The notes under the pieces were generated by a model. That model had not been told where the DNA came from, did no database searches, and worked only from the letters and a program-made list of their open reading frames with translations. From positions 265,899 to 329,898 of the forward strand of contig NZ_FNAR01000001.1 in NCBI RefSeq assembly GCF_900101985.1: a stretch of 64,000 nucleotides of DNA. The letters run 5' to 3'. Of the stretch, positions 42,190 through 49,841 are shown piece after piece. The stretch comes from Bhargavaea beijingensis (GTDB taxonomy: Bacteria; Bacillota; Bacilli; Bacillales_A; Planococcaceae). The position numbers and the translations under genes are program-made. The stretch's first letter is position 1. Each line of letters opens with the position of its first letter.

Positions 42190-43122
42190 GTGAACAAAGA
42201 AGTGAAATTGGAAAAACGGATCTTGTGGCTATCGTTCTGGACAGGTGGCCTTTTTGCTCTTGCCGAATTTTTCATGGCGATCTACTCCGGATCCCAGGCC
42301 GTGCTGATGGATGCGGCCTATGATGCCTCGGAGCTGCTGATTCTCGGGCTCATGCTGTTTCTGATGCCGCTGTTCCACCGGCCCATCACGGAGAAACTGC
42401 CATTCGGCTTTTCTCAGTTGGAGTCCATCCTGGTCATCATCAAGGGCTTCATGCTCCTGTCGGTCACATTCGGCCTGTCCGCGAAAAGCGTGGAAGTTGC
42501 CTTGACGGGAGGGAATGAGGTCGACGGGATCCAGATCTCCATTTTCCAGGCGGTTGTCGCCCTGGTGAGTTTCGGCATTCTGTTGATGATGCGCCGCATG
42601 AACCGGACGCTTTCTTCCCCGATCCTCGATATGGAGATTTACGGATGGAAAGTGGACGTGGCCTACAGCCTGGGGATGGGATTGGCCTTTTTCGGTTCCA
42701 CGTTTTTGAAGGGAACGCCGCTTGAGGTCATCTCTCCTTATTTCGACCAGATCGTCTCCGTGCTGATTGTCCTATTCATGATGCCGGAAGCGTTGAAGAT
42801 GCTGGTCCGTGCCATCAAGGATGTGTTTTTGTTTTCGCCGGAAAAAGAGACGATGGAACGGATCAAGGAAATCTGCGGGAATGTACTGGAGCGCCGCGGG
42901 CTAGAACCCGTATTTTACGACGTGACCCGCACGGGAAGAAGATTGTGGGTGTCAGTGTACTTCCGGAAGGACAGTGAGTTCCTGGTCGTCCGTGCGCTTC
43001 AGGACGCCACGCGCGAGGCCAATGAAGCCCTATCGGAGGAATTCGACCATTGCGTCTGCGAACTGATCATGGCGGGTCCTGATGAAGGTCAGCTGCACCC
43101 CCGGCACGAACTGCCAACATAA
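42190..43122 (+). CDS. cation diffusion facilitator family transporter
   Basis: A 310-residue CDF protein with six helices. The helix 2 metal site reads MDAAYDASELL (D-x3-D), the helix 5 site EIYGWKVDVAYSLG; the usual His of zinc-type CDFs is absent in both, so metal preference may differ (Fe or Mn cannot be excluded). A cytoplasmic C-terminal domain (residues 215-300) is present with CVCELI. GTG start after GAGAGGACG. Confidence 0.82.
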   Translation: MNKEVKLEKRILWLSFWTGGLFALAEFFMAIYSGSQAVLMDAAYDASELLILGLMLFLMPLFHRPITEKLPFGFSQLESILVIIKGFMLLSVTFGLSAKSVEVALTGGNEVDGIQISIFQAVVALVSFGILLMMRRMNRTLSSPILDMEIYGWKVDVAYSLGMGLAFFGSTFLKGTPLEVISPYFDQIVSVLIVLFMMPEALKMLVRAIKDVFLFSPEKETMERIKEICGNVLERRGLEPVFYDVTRTGRRLWVSVYFRKDSEFLVVRALQDATREANEALSEEFDHCVCELIMAGPDEGQLHPRHELPT

Positions 43123-43128
43123 ACGAAC

Positions 43129-43173
43129 ACTCCCCTTTCCGGGCAGGTCCGCGCCGGGAAGGGGAGTTATTTT
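43129..43173. terminator. bidirectional terminator
   Basis: ACTCCCCTTTCCGG and CCGGGAAGGGGAGT arms lie between convergent genes. Confidence 0.85.
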
Positions 43174-44086
43174 AATGGGTGAATAGGTTGTGCTGATAGA
43201 GGTCGGGCCCGTCCAGCATGAGCAGATGCGGACCTCGCGTGGCGACCAGCAGCGGTGAGAGTCTCTTTCCGCTGGGCTTCTTGAACCGGAGGCGGCCGCG
43301 CCGGACATATCGCCGGTCTTTTCGTTCGGTGAGGATAAATTGACCATCCTCGTAAAACAACACCCGGCTGCCGTCCTCCGTCGCGGCCATGGCGGACGCC
43401 CCGTCGATATCAGTAGAGTAATAGGCCGTCTGCCCGCCATGGATGAACCCGACATCAAAGTCCGTGTAGTAGTGGAATGCCGCTTCGTTGCCGACAGTCG
43501 TCATTGCATAGCAATCGGCGATGAAGCGGTTGCCGGTGCCCTGATACTCCCAGGCCATCCGGCCGTCCGGACTCCATTTGACAAGACCCGATTTTCCGAG
43601 CGGGTCATCCCATCCGTAGTTGCCGAATATGCCTTCATCGAAATACCCGCACCAGATATGGTTGTCCGGCGTGACGGACAGGTGACCTATGCCGTCACCG
43701 AGACAGAACCGGCGGACAAGCTGTCCGTCCTCTGTGTAGACACGGGCATTCCGTTCGATGTTGCCGGCCCCGTGATGGTAGGAGCGGGAGCCGCACAGGA
43801 GAAGATGCCTTCCTTCATCAATCGTCTCGAAAAAGTGATAGTTCCATTTCTCCCGGGGCAAGTCGGTGACCGTTCTGGTTCCGCCGCGGATGACGACCGC
43901 TCTGTAGGCGATCGGATTCTCGGTCACGGACTGGGGGAACATCCCCTCGGCGAGGGGCGGGATCTCCTTCGTGAAAAGAACGCACAGCTCGCCGCCCGCA
44001 CCGATGGCCACACTCACCGGAATGAAATCTTCCATTTCCTCTGAAACAGAGGCGGCCGGACGGAGCGGGATGGTTTTGTCCGCCAT
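43172..44086 (-). CDS. beta-propeller-like protein of unknown function
   Basis: A 304-residue soluble protein with repeated blade-like patterns: LSVTPDNHIWCGYFDEGIFG, GLVKWSPDGRMAWEYQG, SAMAATEDGSRVLFYEDG. Similar proteins with YFDEG-FGNYGW occur in actinobacteria and bacilli, mostly unannotated. Its ATG shares a base with the stop of the YbjQ-like gene (TGATG), so translation is coupled. Role unknown. Confidence 0.7.
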   Translation of the reverse strand: MADKTIPLRPAASVSEEMEDFIPVSVAIGAGGELCVLFTKEIPPLAEGMFPQSVTENPIAYRAVVIRGGTRTVTDLPREKWNYHFFETIDEGRHLLLCGSRSYHHGAGNIERNARVYTEDGQLVRRFCLGDGIGHLSVTPDNHIWCGYFDEGIFGNYGWDDPLGKSGLVKWSPDGRMAWEYQGTGNRFIADCYAMTTVGNEAAFHYYTDFDVGFIHGGQTAYYSTDIDGASAMAATEDGSRVLFYEDGQFILTERKDRRYVRRGRLRFKKPSGKRLSPLLVATRGPHLLMLDGPDLYQHNLFTH

Positions 44087-44403
44087 CAGTCCCTGTATGT
44101 GACGGCCGTGCCCGTCGCGATGCACATCATCATGCCTTCCCGCAGTGTTTCAAAGTCGAGGTCGACTCCGATCACCGCATTCGCACCGAGGCGTTTCGCC
44201 CGGTCCTCCATTTCACGAAGTGCGATTTCCCGGCCTTCCGCCAGCTTGTTTTCATACGCCGAGCTGCGGCCGCCGATCACATCCGTCACTGATGCGAAAA
44301 TGTCCCGGACGATATTCGCCCCCATGATCGCTTCCCCGACCACAATCCCGTGATACGTCTCGATTTTTTTGCCATCCAAAGAATTCGTTGTCGTCACCAG
44401 CAT
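44086..44403 (-). CDS. YbjQ-family (DUF74) heavy-metal-binding-like protein
   Basis: A 105-residue protein matching Ybj[57 protein letters not shown]. The family forms pentamers of unknown function. GGAGGG precedes the ATG. First gene of a two-gene operon with the propeller-like protein. Confidence 0.9.
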   Translation of the reverse strand: MLVTTTNSLDGKKIETYHGIVVGEAIMGANIVRDIFASVTDVIGGRSSAYENKLAEGREIALREMEDRAKRLGANAVIGVDLDFETLREGMMMCIATGTAVTYRD

Positions 44404-44549
44404 GATGAATCCCTCCATTTTTGTGATACCTGTTATACGCTTCTCCGTCTGTGAATGTTTCACCTTCAGAAAACCTTCATGAATTCATGAGGGAAAACTT
44501 CACATCCGGAGCGTATAGTGGGAGGAGAGGGCGCGCCTGTCGGGGAATC

Positions 44550-44690
44550 GAGACATTCGTCTGGCGTATTGAGACATTCACTTGCGGAATCGAGACATTC
44601 GAATAGCGTATCGGGACATTCACAAGGAGTATCGAGACATTTGAGCAAAGCGGCGGCTTTCCGCGTAACACTCGCGGGACATTCGGTAAC
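44550..44690. repeat. 21-bp phased repeat array, word CGAGACATTC
   Basis: GAGACATTC units start at 44550, 44571, 44592, 44613 (GGGACATTC) and 44634, exactly 21 bp apart. A further GGGACATTCGG at 44676 keeps the phase (two steps on). The 540-bp divergent spacer 44404-44941 contains this array and no supported gene. Confidence 0.88.
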
Positions 44691-44941
44691 ACCCAACGGA
44701 TGCTCCCTAAAAATATTCCCCAACCTGGGGCTTTCGCCTGAAACATGAGGCACGGTTCGCCCGTATAGTGTAGTAACGGGATCGGCGGTCCCGGGGCGGA
44801 GTCGGTCCGGAGGCTGAGACGGGTTCCCGCCGGAGGCCGTTTTGGAAAAGGAGGGTCCGGTCCACAATGAAGATAACGACTGACAAGGCCGGGCCGGCAT
44901 GCCAAAGCGGGCCGGGGCCGGAAAACAGGGGGAACACCATC

Positions 44942-45541
44942 GTGAATGAGATTTATATCGTACTGACGGATACAGGGACGGTGCTGTCGAAAATCATCCG
45001 CCGCTATACGGGCTGCCCGCTGAATCACGTCTCGATCGCCTTTGATGAGCGGCTCGGGGAGATGTACAGCTTCGGCCGCGTACAGCAGCGCAATCCGTTC
45101 TCGGGCGGATTTGTAAAGGAACGGGCGGGAGAAGGGCTTTTAAAAGACGCCCAATGCGCGGTGTTCCGGTTCCGCGTGACGGAGGACGAGCTCCGGCGGA
45201 TCCGGGAGCGCATCCTGGAAATCGAGCGGGAACGCGACCGCTATACGTACAACTTCATCGGCCTGATCGGTGTCATCCTGAATCGGGAAATCTGCCGGAA
45301 GCGCGCATACTTCTGCTCGCAGTTTGTCGTGGCGATGCTCGCGTCGGCAGGCATCAAAATCACCGACGAGCCGGCGTGGCGCGCGCAGGCCCGGCACTTC
45401 TCCCAGTCGAATCAGCTGGAGCCGGTGTATGAGGGGCCGCTCCGCAACTATGTGGCACCCGGAAATGTCGTCACCATCAGGGCGCGCCGCGGCATCCGCG
45501 CCCGCATGCTCCGCGTTCCATTCAGAAAGGCAGCATCGTGA
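44942..45541 (+). CDS. papain-like (NlpC/P60-type, YiiX-like) putative amidase
   Basis: About 199 residues. The order Asn-His in PLNHVSIAFDE (His29) before Cys in RAYFCSQFVVAML (about residue 124) fits the permuted NlpC/P60 (YiiX/LRAT-like) arrangement. These proteins act on amides or thioesters of lipids or peptidoglycan. The start is uncertain: GTG 44942 (GGGGG nine bases away) begins the conserved part, while ATG 44867 would add 25 residues of low conservation. The C-terminus is very basic. Confidence 0.72.
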   Translation: MNEIYIVLTDTGTVLSKIIRRYTGCPLNHVSIAFDERLGEMYSFGRVQQRNPFSGGFVKERAGEGLLKDAQCAVFRFRVTEDELRRIRERILEIERERDRYTYNFIGLIGVILNREICRKRAYFCSQFVVAMLASAGIKITDEPAWRAQARHFSQSNQLEPVYEGPLRNYVAPGNVVTIRARRGIRARMLRVPFRKAAS

Positions 45542-45548
45542 TCAATTG

Positions 45549-45586
45549 AAAACACGCACAGGGCCCGGGGCCTTGTGCGTGTTTTT
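45549..45586 (+). terminator. intrinsic terminator
   Basis: AAACACGCACA-GGCC and GGCC-TGTGCGTGTTT arms with a TTTTTT tail. Confidence 0.9.
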
Positions 45587-45607
45587 TCATGTGGTTGATC
45601 ATCCCCA

Positions 45608-46489
45608 TCAGTGTTCCGTCTGTACGCCTCTCTTCAGCCGGAAAGCTGGCTTGATCTCAGCCACAAGCACAGCAACCAGGATCAGTGCCGCTCCGAACAC
45701 CATCCGGCCGGTCATGACGTCGTTGATGAACAGGACGGCCAATGCCGAGCCAAAGAACGACTCCAGTGACAGGATGACGGCCGCCTTCGTCGGCGTCGTG
45801 TAGCGGAACGCAAGGTTCTGGCAGACGTATGCGATCGTCGTCGAAAAGACGGCAAGATAGACGACCGACCAGATCGCTTCATTGGATAAGGTCGACGGGA
45901 AGCCGCCCTGGAAAAGGACTGCGACTGTGCTGAGGAGCGCCGCCGTCGCGAACTGGACGATCGTAAGTGCCAAGGCATCCTCTTTTTTCACAAACAGATT
46001 CGTGTAGAAAATATCAAAGGCGAACCCGACCGCGCACAGCAGGGTAAGCAGGTCGCCGATGTTGATCGTGAACGATCCCTGCAGCGACAGGAGCGCAATC
46101 CCGGTGAGCGCGATGACGGAGGCCGTCAGCTCATGACGGTCGATCCGCCTCCGGTACACGAGATAGGCGATCACCGGCACGATGACGACGTTGACCGCCG
46201 TCAGGAACGCATTTTTCGAAGGCGTCGTGTATTCGAGTCCGACCGTCTGCAGCGCGAACGCCACGAACAGGATCGTGCCGAGCACCGCGCCTTTCCATAG
46301 CACGGACTTCGAGATCAGCCGGAGCTTCTTGTAGAAAAGGACCGTGATGATCAGCGTGCCCAGGAGGAATCGCCCGGCCATCACCTCATAAGCGGTCAAG
46401 TGTTCCAGCGCAACCGCCGTCATGACAAACCCGCTTCCCCACACAATTGCGGTGATCAGAAGCAGGATATCCCCGATATACCGTTTCAT
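45608..46489 (-). CDS. EamA-family (DMT) transporter
   Basis: A 293-residue protein of ten helices formed by two EamA repeats, e.g. VMAGRFLLGTLIITVLFYKK in the first and FSTTIAYVCQNLAFRYTTPT and AVILSLESFFGSALAVLF in the second. The family exports metabolites such as amino acids; the cargo is unknown. GGGAGGG precedes the ATG at seven bases. Upstream lies the DnaA-box-rich repeat at 46580. Confidence 0.9.
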   Translation of the reverse strand: MKRYIGDILLLITAIVWGSGFVMTAVALEHLTAYEVMAGRFLLGTLIITVLFYKKLRLISKSVLWKGAVLGTILFVAFALQTVGLEYTTPSKNAFLTAVNVVIVPVIAYLVYRRRIDRHELTASVIALTGIALLSLQGSFTINIGDLLTLLCAVGFAFDIFYTNLFVKKEDALALTIVQFATAALLSTVAVLFQGGFPSTLSNEAIWSVVYLAVFSTTIAYVCQNLAFRYTTPTKAAVILSLESFFGSALAVLFINDVMTGRMVFGAALILVAVLVAEIKPAFRLKRGVQTEH

Positions 46490-46579
46490 GGCCGACCCTC
46501 CCCGTCATTTCATTCTTCTAATATATCATGGGGGCGAAGGCTGGGGAGGGCAAAATTGGCTTAATATCCGATGTCAGGA

Positions 46580-46729
46580 CTTATCCACGGGCGAAAGGGA
46601 GCAGAAGCCTCCCTTATCCCCGGACTTATCCCGACATTCCACAGCCAAAATCCGATTTTGACACCGAAACCGGGGATAACCCGGATATCCACAGCCTTTT
46701 TGGAGAGTGAGGAAGAAGTTCTCCACAGC
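46580..46729. repeat. DnaA-box-rich direct repeat, copy 1
   Basis: Contains CTTATCCACGG, CTTATCCCCGG, ACTTATCCCG, GGGGATAACC, GATATCCACAG and TTCTCCACAG, most within one or two bases of TTATNCACA. The order and sequence from CTTATCCC to TTCTCCAC is repeated at 52402-52549, including CCGGGGATAACCCGG. The 438-bp spacer 46490-46927 otherwise holds AT-rich DNA without a gene. Confidence 0.75.
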
Positions 46730-46927
46730 GCCACAAATTAGAGATTGCCCTTGTTTTAATTTTCATGGCCGTCATTTCCAAAAATCGTGGGTAGTTAGTT
46801 CCAGTAAGGTGTAACAACTTTCATATTTACTCAAGATTGAATACAGCCTTTTGTCCGATTAGAGAAACAGGGAATTTCTGAGAGAATTAATGATATTAGA
46901 GATTTCCGTTTCCGGGAGTGTGAATCA

Positions 46928-48134
46928 GTGAAGGTATTGGATGTTCAGCAATTTCATGAGGGGCTCCATCGGAGAAGCTGAACCGCTTGGAAGAAGAGGT
47001 ACAAGCAATTAAACAGGCGGTGGAAGAACTTGTCATGCTGGAAGAAGCTTTAAAGGGAGAAGGCGGCAATGCCATTCGCGCGTTTTACCAGGAATGTCAT
47101 TTGCCGCTGGTGAATTTCTTCTTAAGTTTTAAACGCCGTTTCGCTGATACTCTCCGGCGTATCGGAGAAGCATTGGATTCATTCGAGCCGGACCGGATGG
47201 GATACATCAGGCAGGAATTTCTCGAAGGCGAAGTCCAGGCAGGGTCAGAGGAGGTTCGAAGGATTACAGGAACCCTGACAGACGAGACGAACAGCATCAT
47301 GGACAGTGTTGCAGATATTGTATCTCTTCCTCATCTCGATGACAGTGAAGTACAGGAAGGTGTCAGATCCTCGGAGAGACAGCGCGACTCTACTATTGAA
47401 GGACTGATGGAATCCGACCAAAGCCAGACTGTGGCTTTATCTACTGTTGACATGGATTTGAAGAAGATGGAGCAGTGGATCATTGATGTTGAGAGTATGA
47501 TGGCCGAGGGATTGACAGGCGCCGATTTTCCGTCAGATTCATGGAAAGCAGTCACGGCCCGGCATCCGCTGCGACTTACCTTGACTGCGCACGACGGATC
47601 TGTTGATGGTCTTTCTAATATGTCAGGATTGAATCGTCCCAACATAGTATCCGGAGCAAACTCCTATCAGGTAGGAGGAATGGCAACTTACGGACGGCCG
47701 CTATACCCGATGGGAATTGCTGGTGTCAATGCCTCCCCGGTCCCTACGCTTTCAGCCGGAGAAAAGATTCGTTACGGCCTGAAAGCTCCGGCCCATGAAG
47801 ATGAAGGAACTGAAGAAAATAGTCTAGCAGGATTCTTTAAGGATGCGGGGGATGGAGCCTTAAAAGTCGGGAAAGGTGTTCTGGATTTTCTAATCTTAGA
47901 CGACATTAAGACCCTCGGAGATTCGGATGCTTCTATAAAGGTGCTCCGACACATGGTATTCCTATAAATAGCCAAACGTTATTGTCTAGTTTTCAAAGTT
48001 CTGTACAAACGGCTGTAACTGAAGGTATAAAATACGAAGAGATAATTACTGTAGGGAAGTGGGAGTTGATTTTTAGTAAGCCTCGTGGGCATGGTCAGTT
48101 ACCGGTAGTCAAGCATGCTGTATACAAGCCGTGA
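46928..48134 (+). pseudogene. LXG-domain polymorphic toxin, broken
   Basis: The frame opens at GTG 46928 as MKVLDVQQFHEGLHRRS, the usual LXG N-terminus, then hits a stop. One base out of frame it continues KLNRLEEEVQAIKQAVEEL through the LXG helices to 47967. The pre-toxin segment KVGKGVLDFLILDDIKTLGD is followed by another frame change near 47930. The downstream frame (GAPTHGIPINSQ to GQLPVVKHAVYKP) looks like a toxin tail and ends at 48134. So two lesions, or an internal deletion of most of the toxin domain, inactivate it. LXG toxins are secreted by Esx/T7SS systems; no secretion genes are nearby. A possible immunity gene follows. Confidence 0.75.
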
Positions 48135-48163
48135 TTTGAAAAAAGAAGGATGGTGTCTCTATC

Positions 48164-48685
48164 ATGTTAAAAATAATAGATTATAATGCAGTAAAGCTCA
48201 CTAATGTTGAAATAGATGTGTATATACCTATAAACATTGAATTCGGAACATGGAATGTATCAGTAGAACCTACAATTTATTGGAGAACAGGGGACTTTAA
48301 GAAATCATTAATTGAAATAGGAGTAGGAAAAGACTCAGGGGATATTCGATCGGTTACATTAACTGTTTGTGAAAATGTATATTGGAAAGACTATGGACAC
48401 CAATGTCTAAGTGACAAAAAAAGGATTGTAGGGCTTCCTATTATTCAGACCAATCAAGAAAATGATGTAACGTACCAAGACAACAAGGGAAATTTGGAAG
48501 TCTTTTTGGGGGAAAGAACTGTTTATATAAAGTTCTCAGAGAATGAAGTTGTATCTTTTATTAAGAATGAAAACGTTGAATTTGGTATTGATCATGAACA
48601 TAGGATTTGTAGCGTTTTATTGAATGGGATAAATGAAGGGGAAAAAAGCATTTTGGATGAAGCTTTAGACATACCTCATGATTAA
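48164..48685 (+). CDS. AT-rich gene, probable immunity protein
   Basis: A 173-residue soluble, acidic protein of much lower G+C than the surrounding genome. It starts MLKIIDYNAVKLTNVEIDVY after AAGAAGGATGG. I recognise no family. Position directly downstream of a broken LXG toxin, composition and size fit an immunity protein for such toxins. Intact, while the toxin is decayed, which fits retention as an orphan immunity gene. Confidence 0.6.
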   Translation: MLKIIDYNAVKLTNVEIDVYIPINIEFGTWNVSVEPTIYWRTGDFKKSLIEIGVGKDSGDIRSVTLTVCENVYWKDYGHQCLSDKKRIVGLPIIQTNQENDVTYQDNKGNLEVFLGERTVYIKFSENEVVSFIKNENVEFGIDHEHRICSVLLNGINEGEKSILDEALDIPHD

Positions 48686-48750
48686 GATAAGAATCGATAT
48701 GTAATTTGAATTAAAAAGGTAATCAGTTTAGAGATTAGGTTGTGTTCAGA

Positions 48751-49218
48751 ATGAAGTTATTCGAAGATCATCTCGCGGAAATTCAAACTGACATGGTTGC
48801 AGTTTGTATGGAGTATGCTGATCATCAAGTAGATGAAATATATATCTATGGCTCGTTTGAACCTAACATGTATGCTTTTGATGTTTTCTATAAGGTTAAT
48901 GGGCAGGTTGTCCACAAACATCAATTAAATCAGACTGCTCAACAAACAGGTAATTTACAAACACATGAGTATGATGTTTCTGATAACAGGCAGTTGGCAA
49001 TGCTGAAAATCGGCATTAAGAACTTAAAAAAGATACGAAAAAAATGCGAAGAATATAATAGGGATATGCCAACAGAAATCAAGCTGCATTATAACGTGAA
49101 ACAAAACAAACTTAGCGGAAAATATCGCTATGATCTGGTGTATTCAAATAGTGAAGAGTTGCTTCCGGACCATATCTTTGATGCGTGGTTTGAAGAAGTG
49201 AAACACCAAGAAAACTAA
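48751..49218 (+). CDS. AT-rich immunity-type protein (DUF600/YezG-like)
   Basis: About 155 residues, starting KLFEDHLAEIQTDMVAVCME and continuing EIYIYGSFEPNMYAFDVFYK; this resembles the DUF600/YezG immunity family paired with Bacillus LXG nucleases. The start is not firm: ATG 48751 or GTG 48742, both with weak ribosome sites. It is the second AT-rich gene after the broken toxin. A terminator hairpin follows at 49227. Confidence 0.6.
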   Translation: MKLFEDHLAEIQTDMVAVCMEYADHQVDEIYIYGSFEPNMYAFDVFYKVNGQVVHKHQLNQTAQQTGNLQTHEYDVSDNRQLAMLKIGIKNLKKIRKKCEEYNRDMPTEIKLHYNVKQNKLSGKYRYDLVYSNSEELLPDHIFDAWFEEVKHQEN

Positions 49219-49226
49219 GTGAAAAG

Positions 49227-49256
49227 AAACCCGCAGGGACTCCTTCCTGCGGGTTT
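49227..49256. terminator. terminator, copy 1 of a pair flanking the VOC gene
   Basis: AAACCCGCAGGGA and CCTGCGGGTTT arms, loop around CTCCTT. 27 of 30 bases, including the loop, recur at 49765-49794. Confidence 0.9.
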
Positions 49257-49287
49257 ATCACCTATTGCTCAGGCCGCCTTGGACTCA

Positions 49288-49659
49288 TTACCAGTGTACT
49301 TGAAGTTTATTTCCATTCGGGTCATAAAAGTGGAAGAAGGCATGGCCGTGATCTTTTTTAATATCCTCGACCTTAACATGATGATCGATTAAGTGTTGAT
49401 GAAAACTGGATAATTCCGGACTCGTAAAGCCGATGCTGAATTCTTGTTCCTGGTCAATTGTAAAGTGTGCATATGTTTCATCTTCGGTAGGAACTAAGAT
49501 CAGCAGGAAAGGTCCTTCATTTACTTTTATAATTGCACGCTCATCCGTAGTGTTTAGCAGCTGGAGACCTAATACATCCCTATACCATCGTGCGGACAGC
49601 TCCAAATCTTTTACGGGAATTCTAATGTAATGTACTTGTTCAATAAATGATTGACCCAT
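49288..49659 (-). CDS. VOC-family protein (glyoxalase/fosfomycin-resistance fold)
   Basis: A 123-residue single-domain VOC protein: VHYIRIPVKDLELSARWYRD, VLGLQLL, and HFYDPNGNKLQVHW. It has lower G+C than its surroundings. AAGGAG sits seven bases before the ATG. It stands alone, oriented opposite to its neighbours, between two near-identical terminator hairpins, which suggests insertion as a unit. Substrate unknown. Confidence 0.85.
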   Translation of the reverse strand: MGQSFIEQVHYIRIPVKDLELSARWYRDVLGLQLLNTTDERAIIKVNEGPFLLILVPTEDETYAHFTIDQEQEFSIGFTSPELSSFHQHLIDHHVKVEDIKKDHGHAFFHFYDPNGNKLQVHW

Positions 49660-49764
49660 AGCCTTCGCTCCTTTTTTCAAGCTGCATATTAAATTAGTTC
49701 CATTTCTAAATATCTTTTTCCTTGTATGGTGTTATAGAGTTCTTCATGAAGAAGAAATTATTTA

Positions 49765-49794
49765 AACCCGCAGGGACACCTCCCTGCGGGTTTG
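49765..49794. terminator. terminator, copy 2 of a pair flanking the VOC gene
   Basis: AAACCCGCAGGGA and CCCTGCGGGTTT arms, loop CACCT. Nearly identical to 49227-49256 in the same orientation. Confidence 0.85.
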
Positions 49795-49841
49795 ATAGGA
49801 TTAGGAGAAGCATGATGGGGTTGACGGGAGGAGGCAAGCAG

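Noticed and set aside
46580..46729. Chromosomal replication origin
   Set aside because: DnaA-box-like sequences are present, but there is no dnaA, dnaN or rep gene, no AT-rich unwinding tract, and the element occurs twice.
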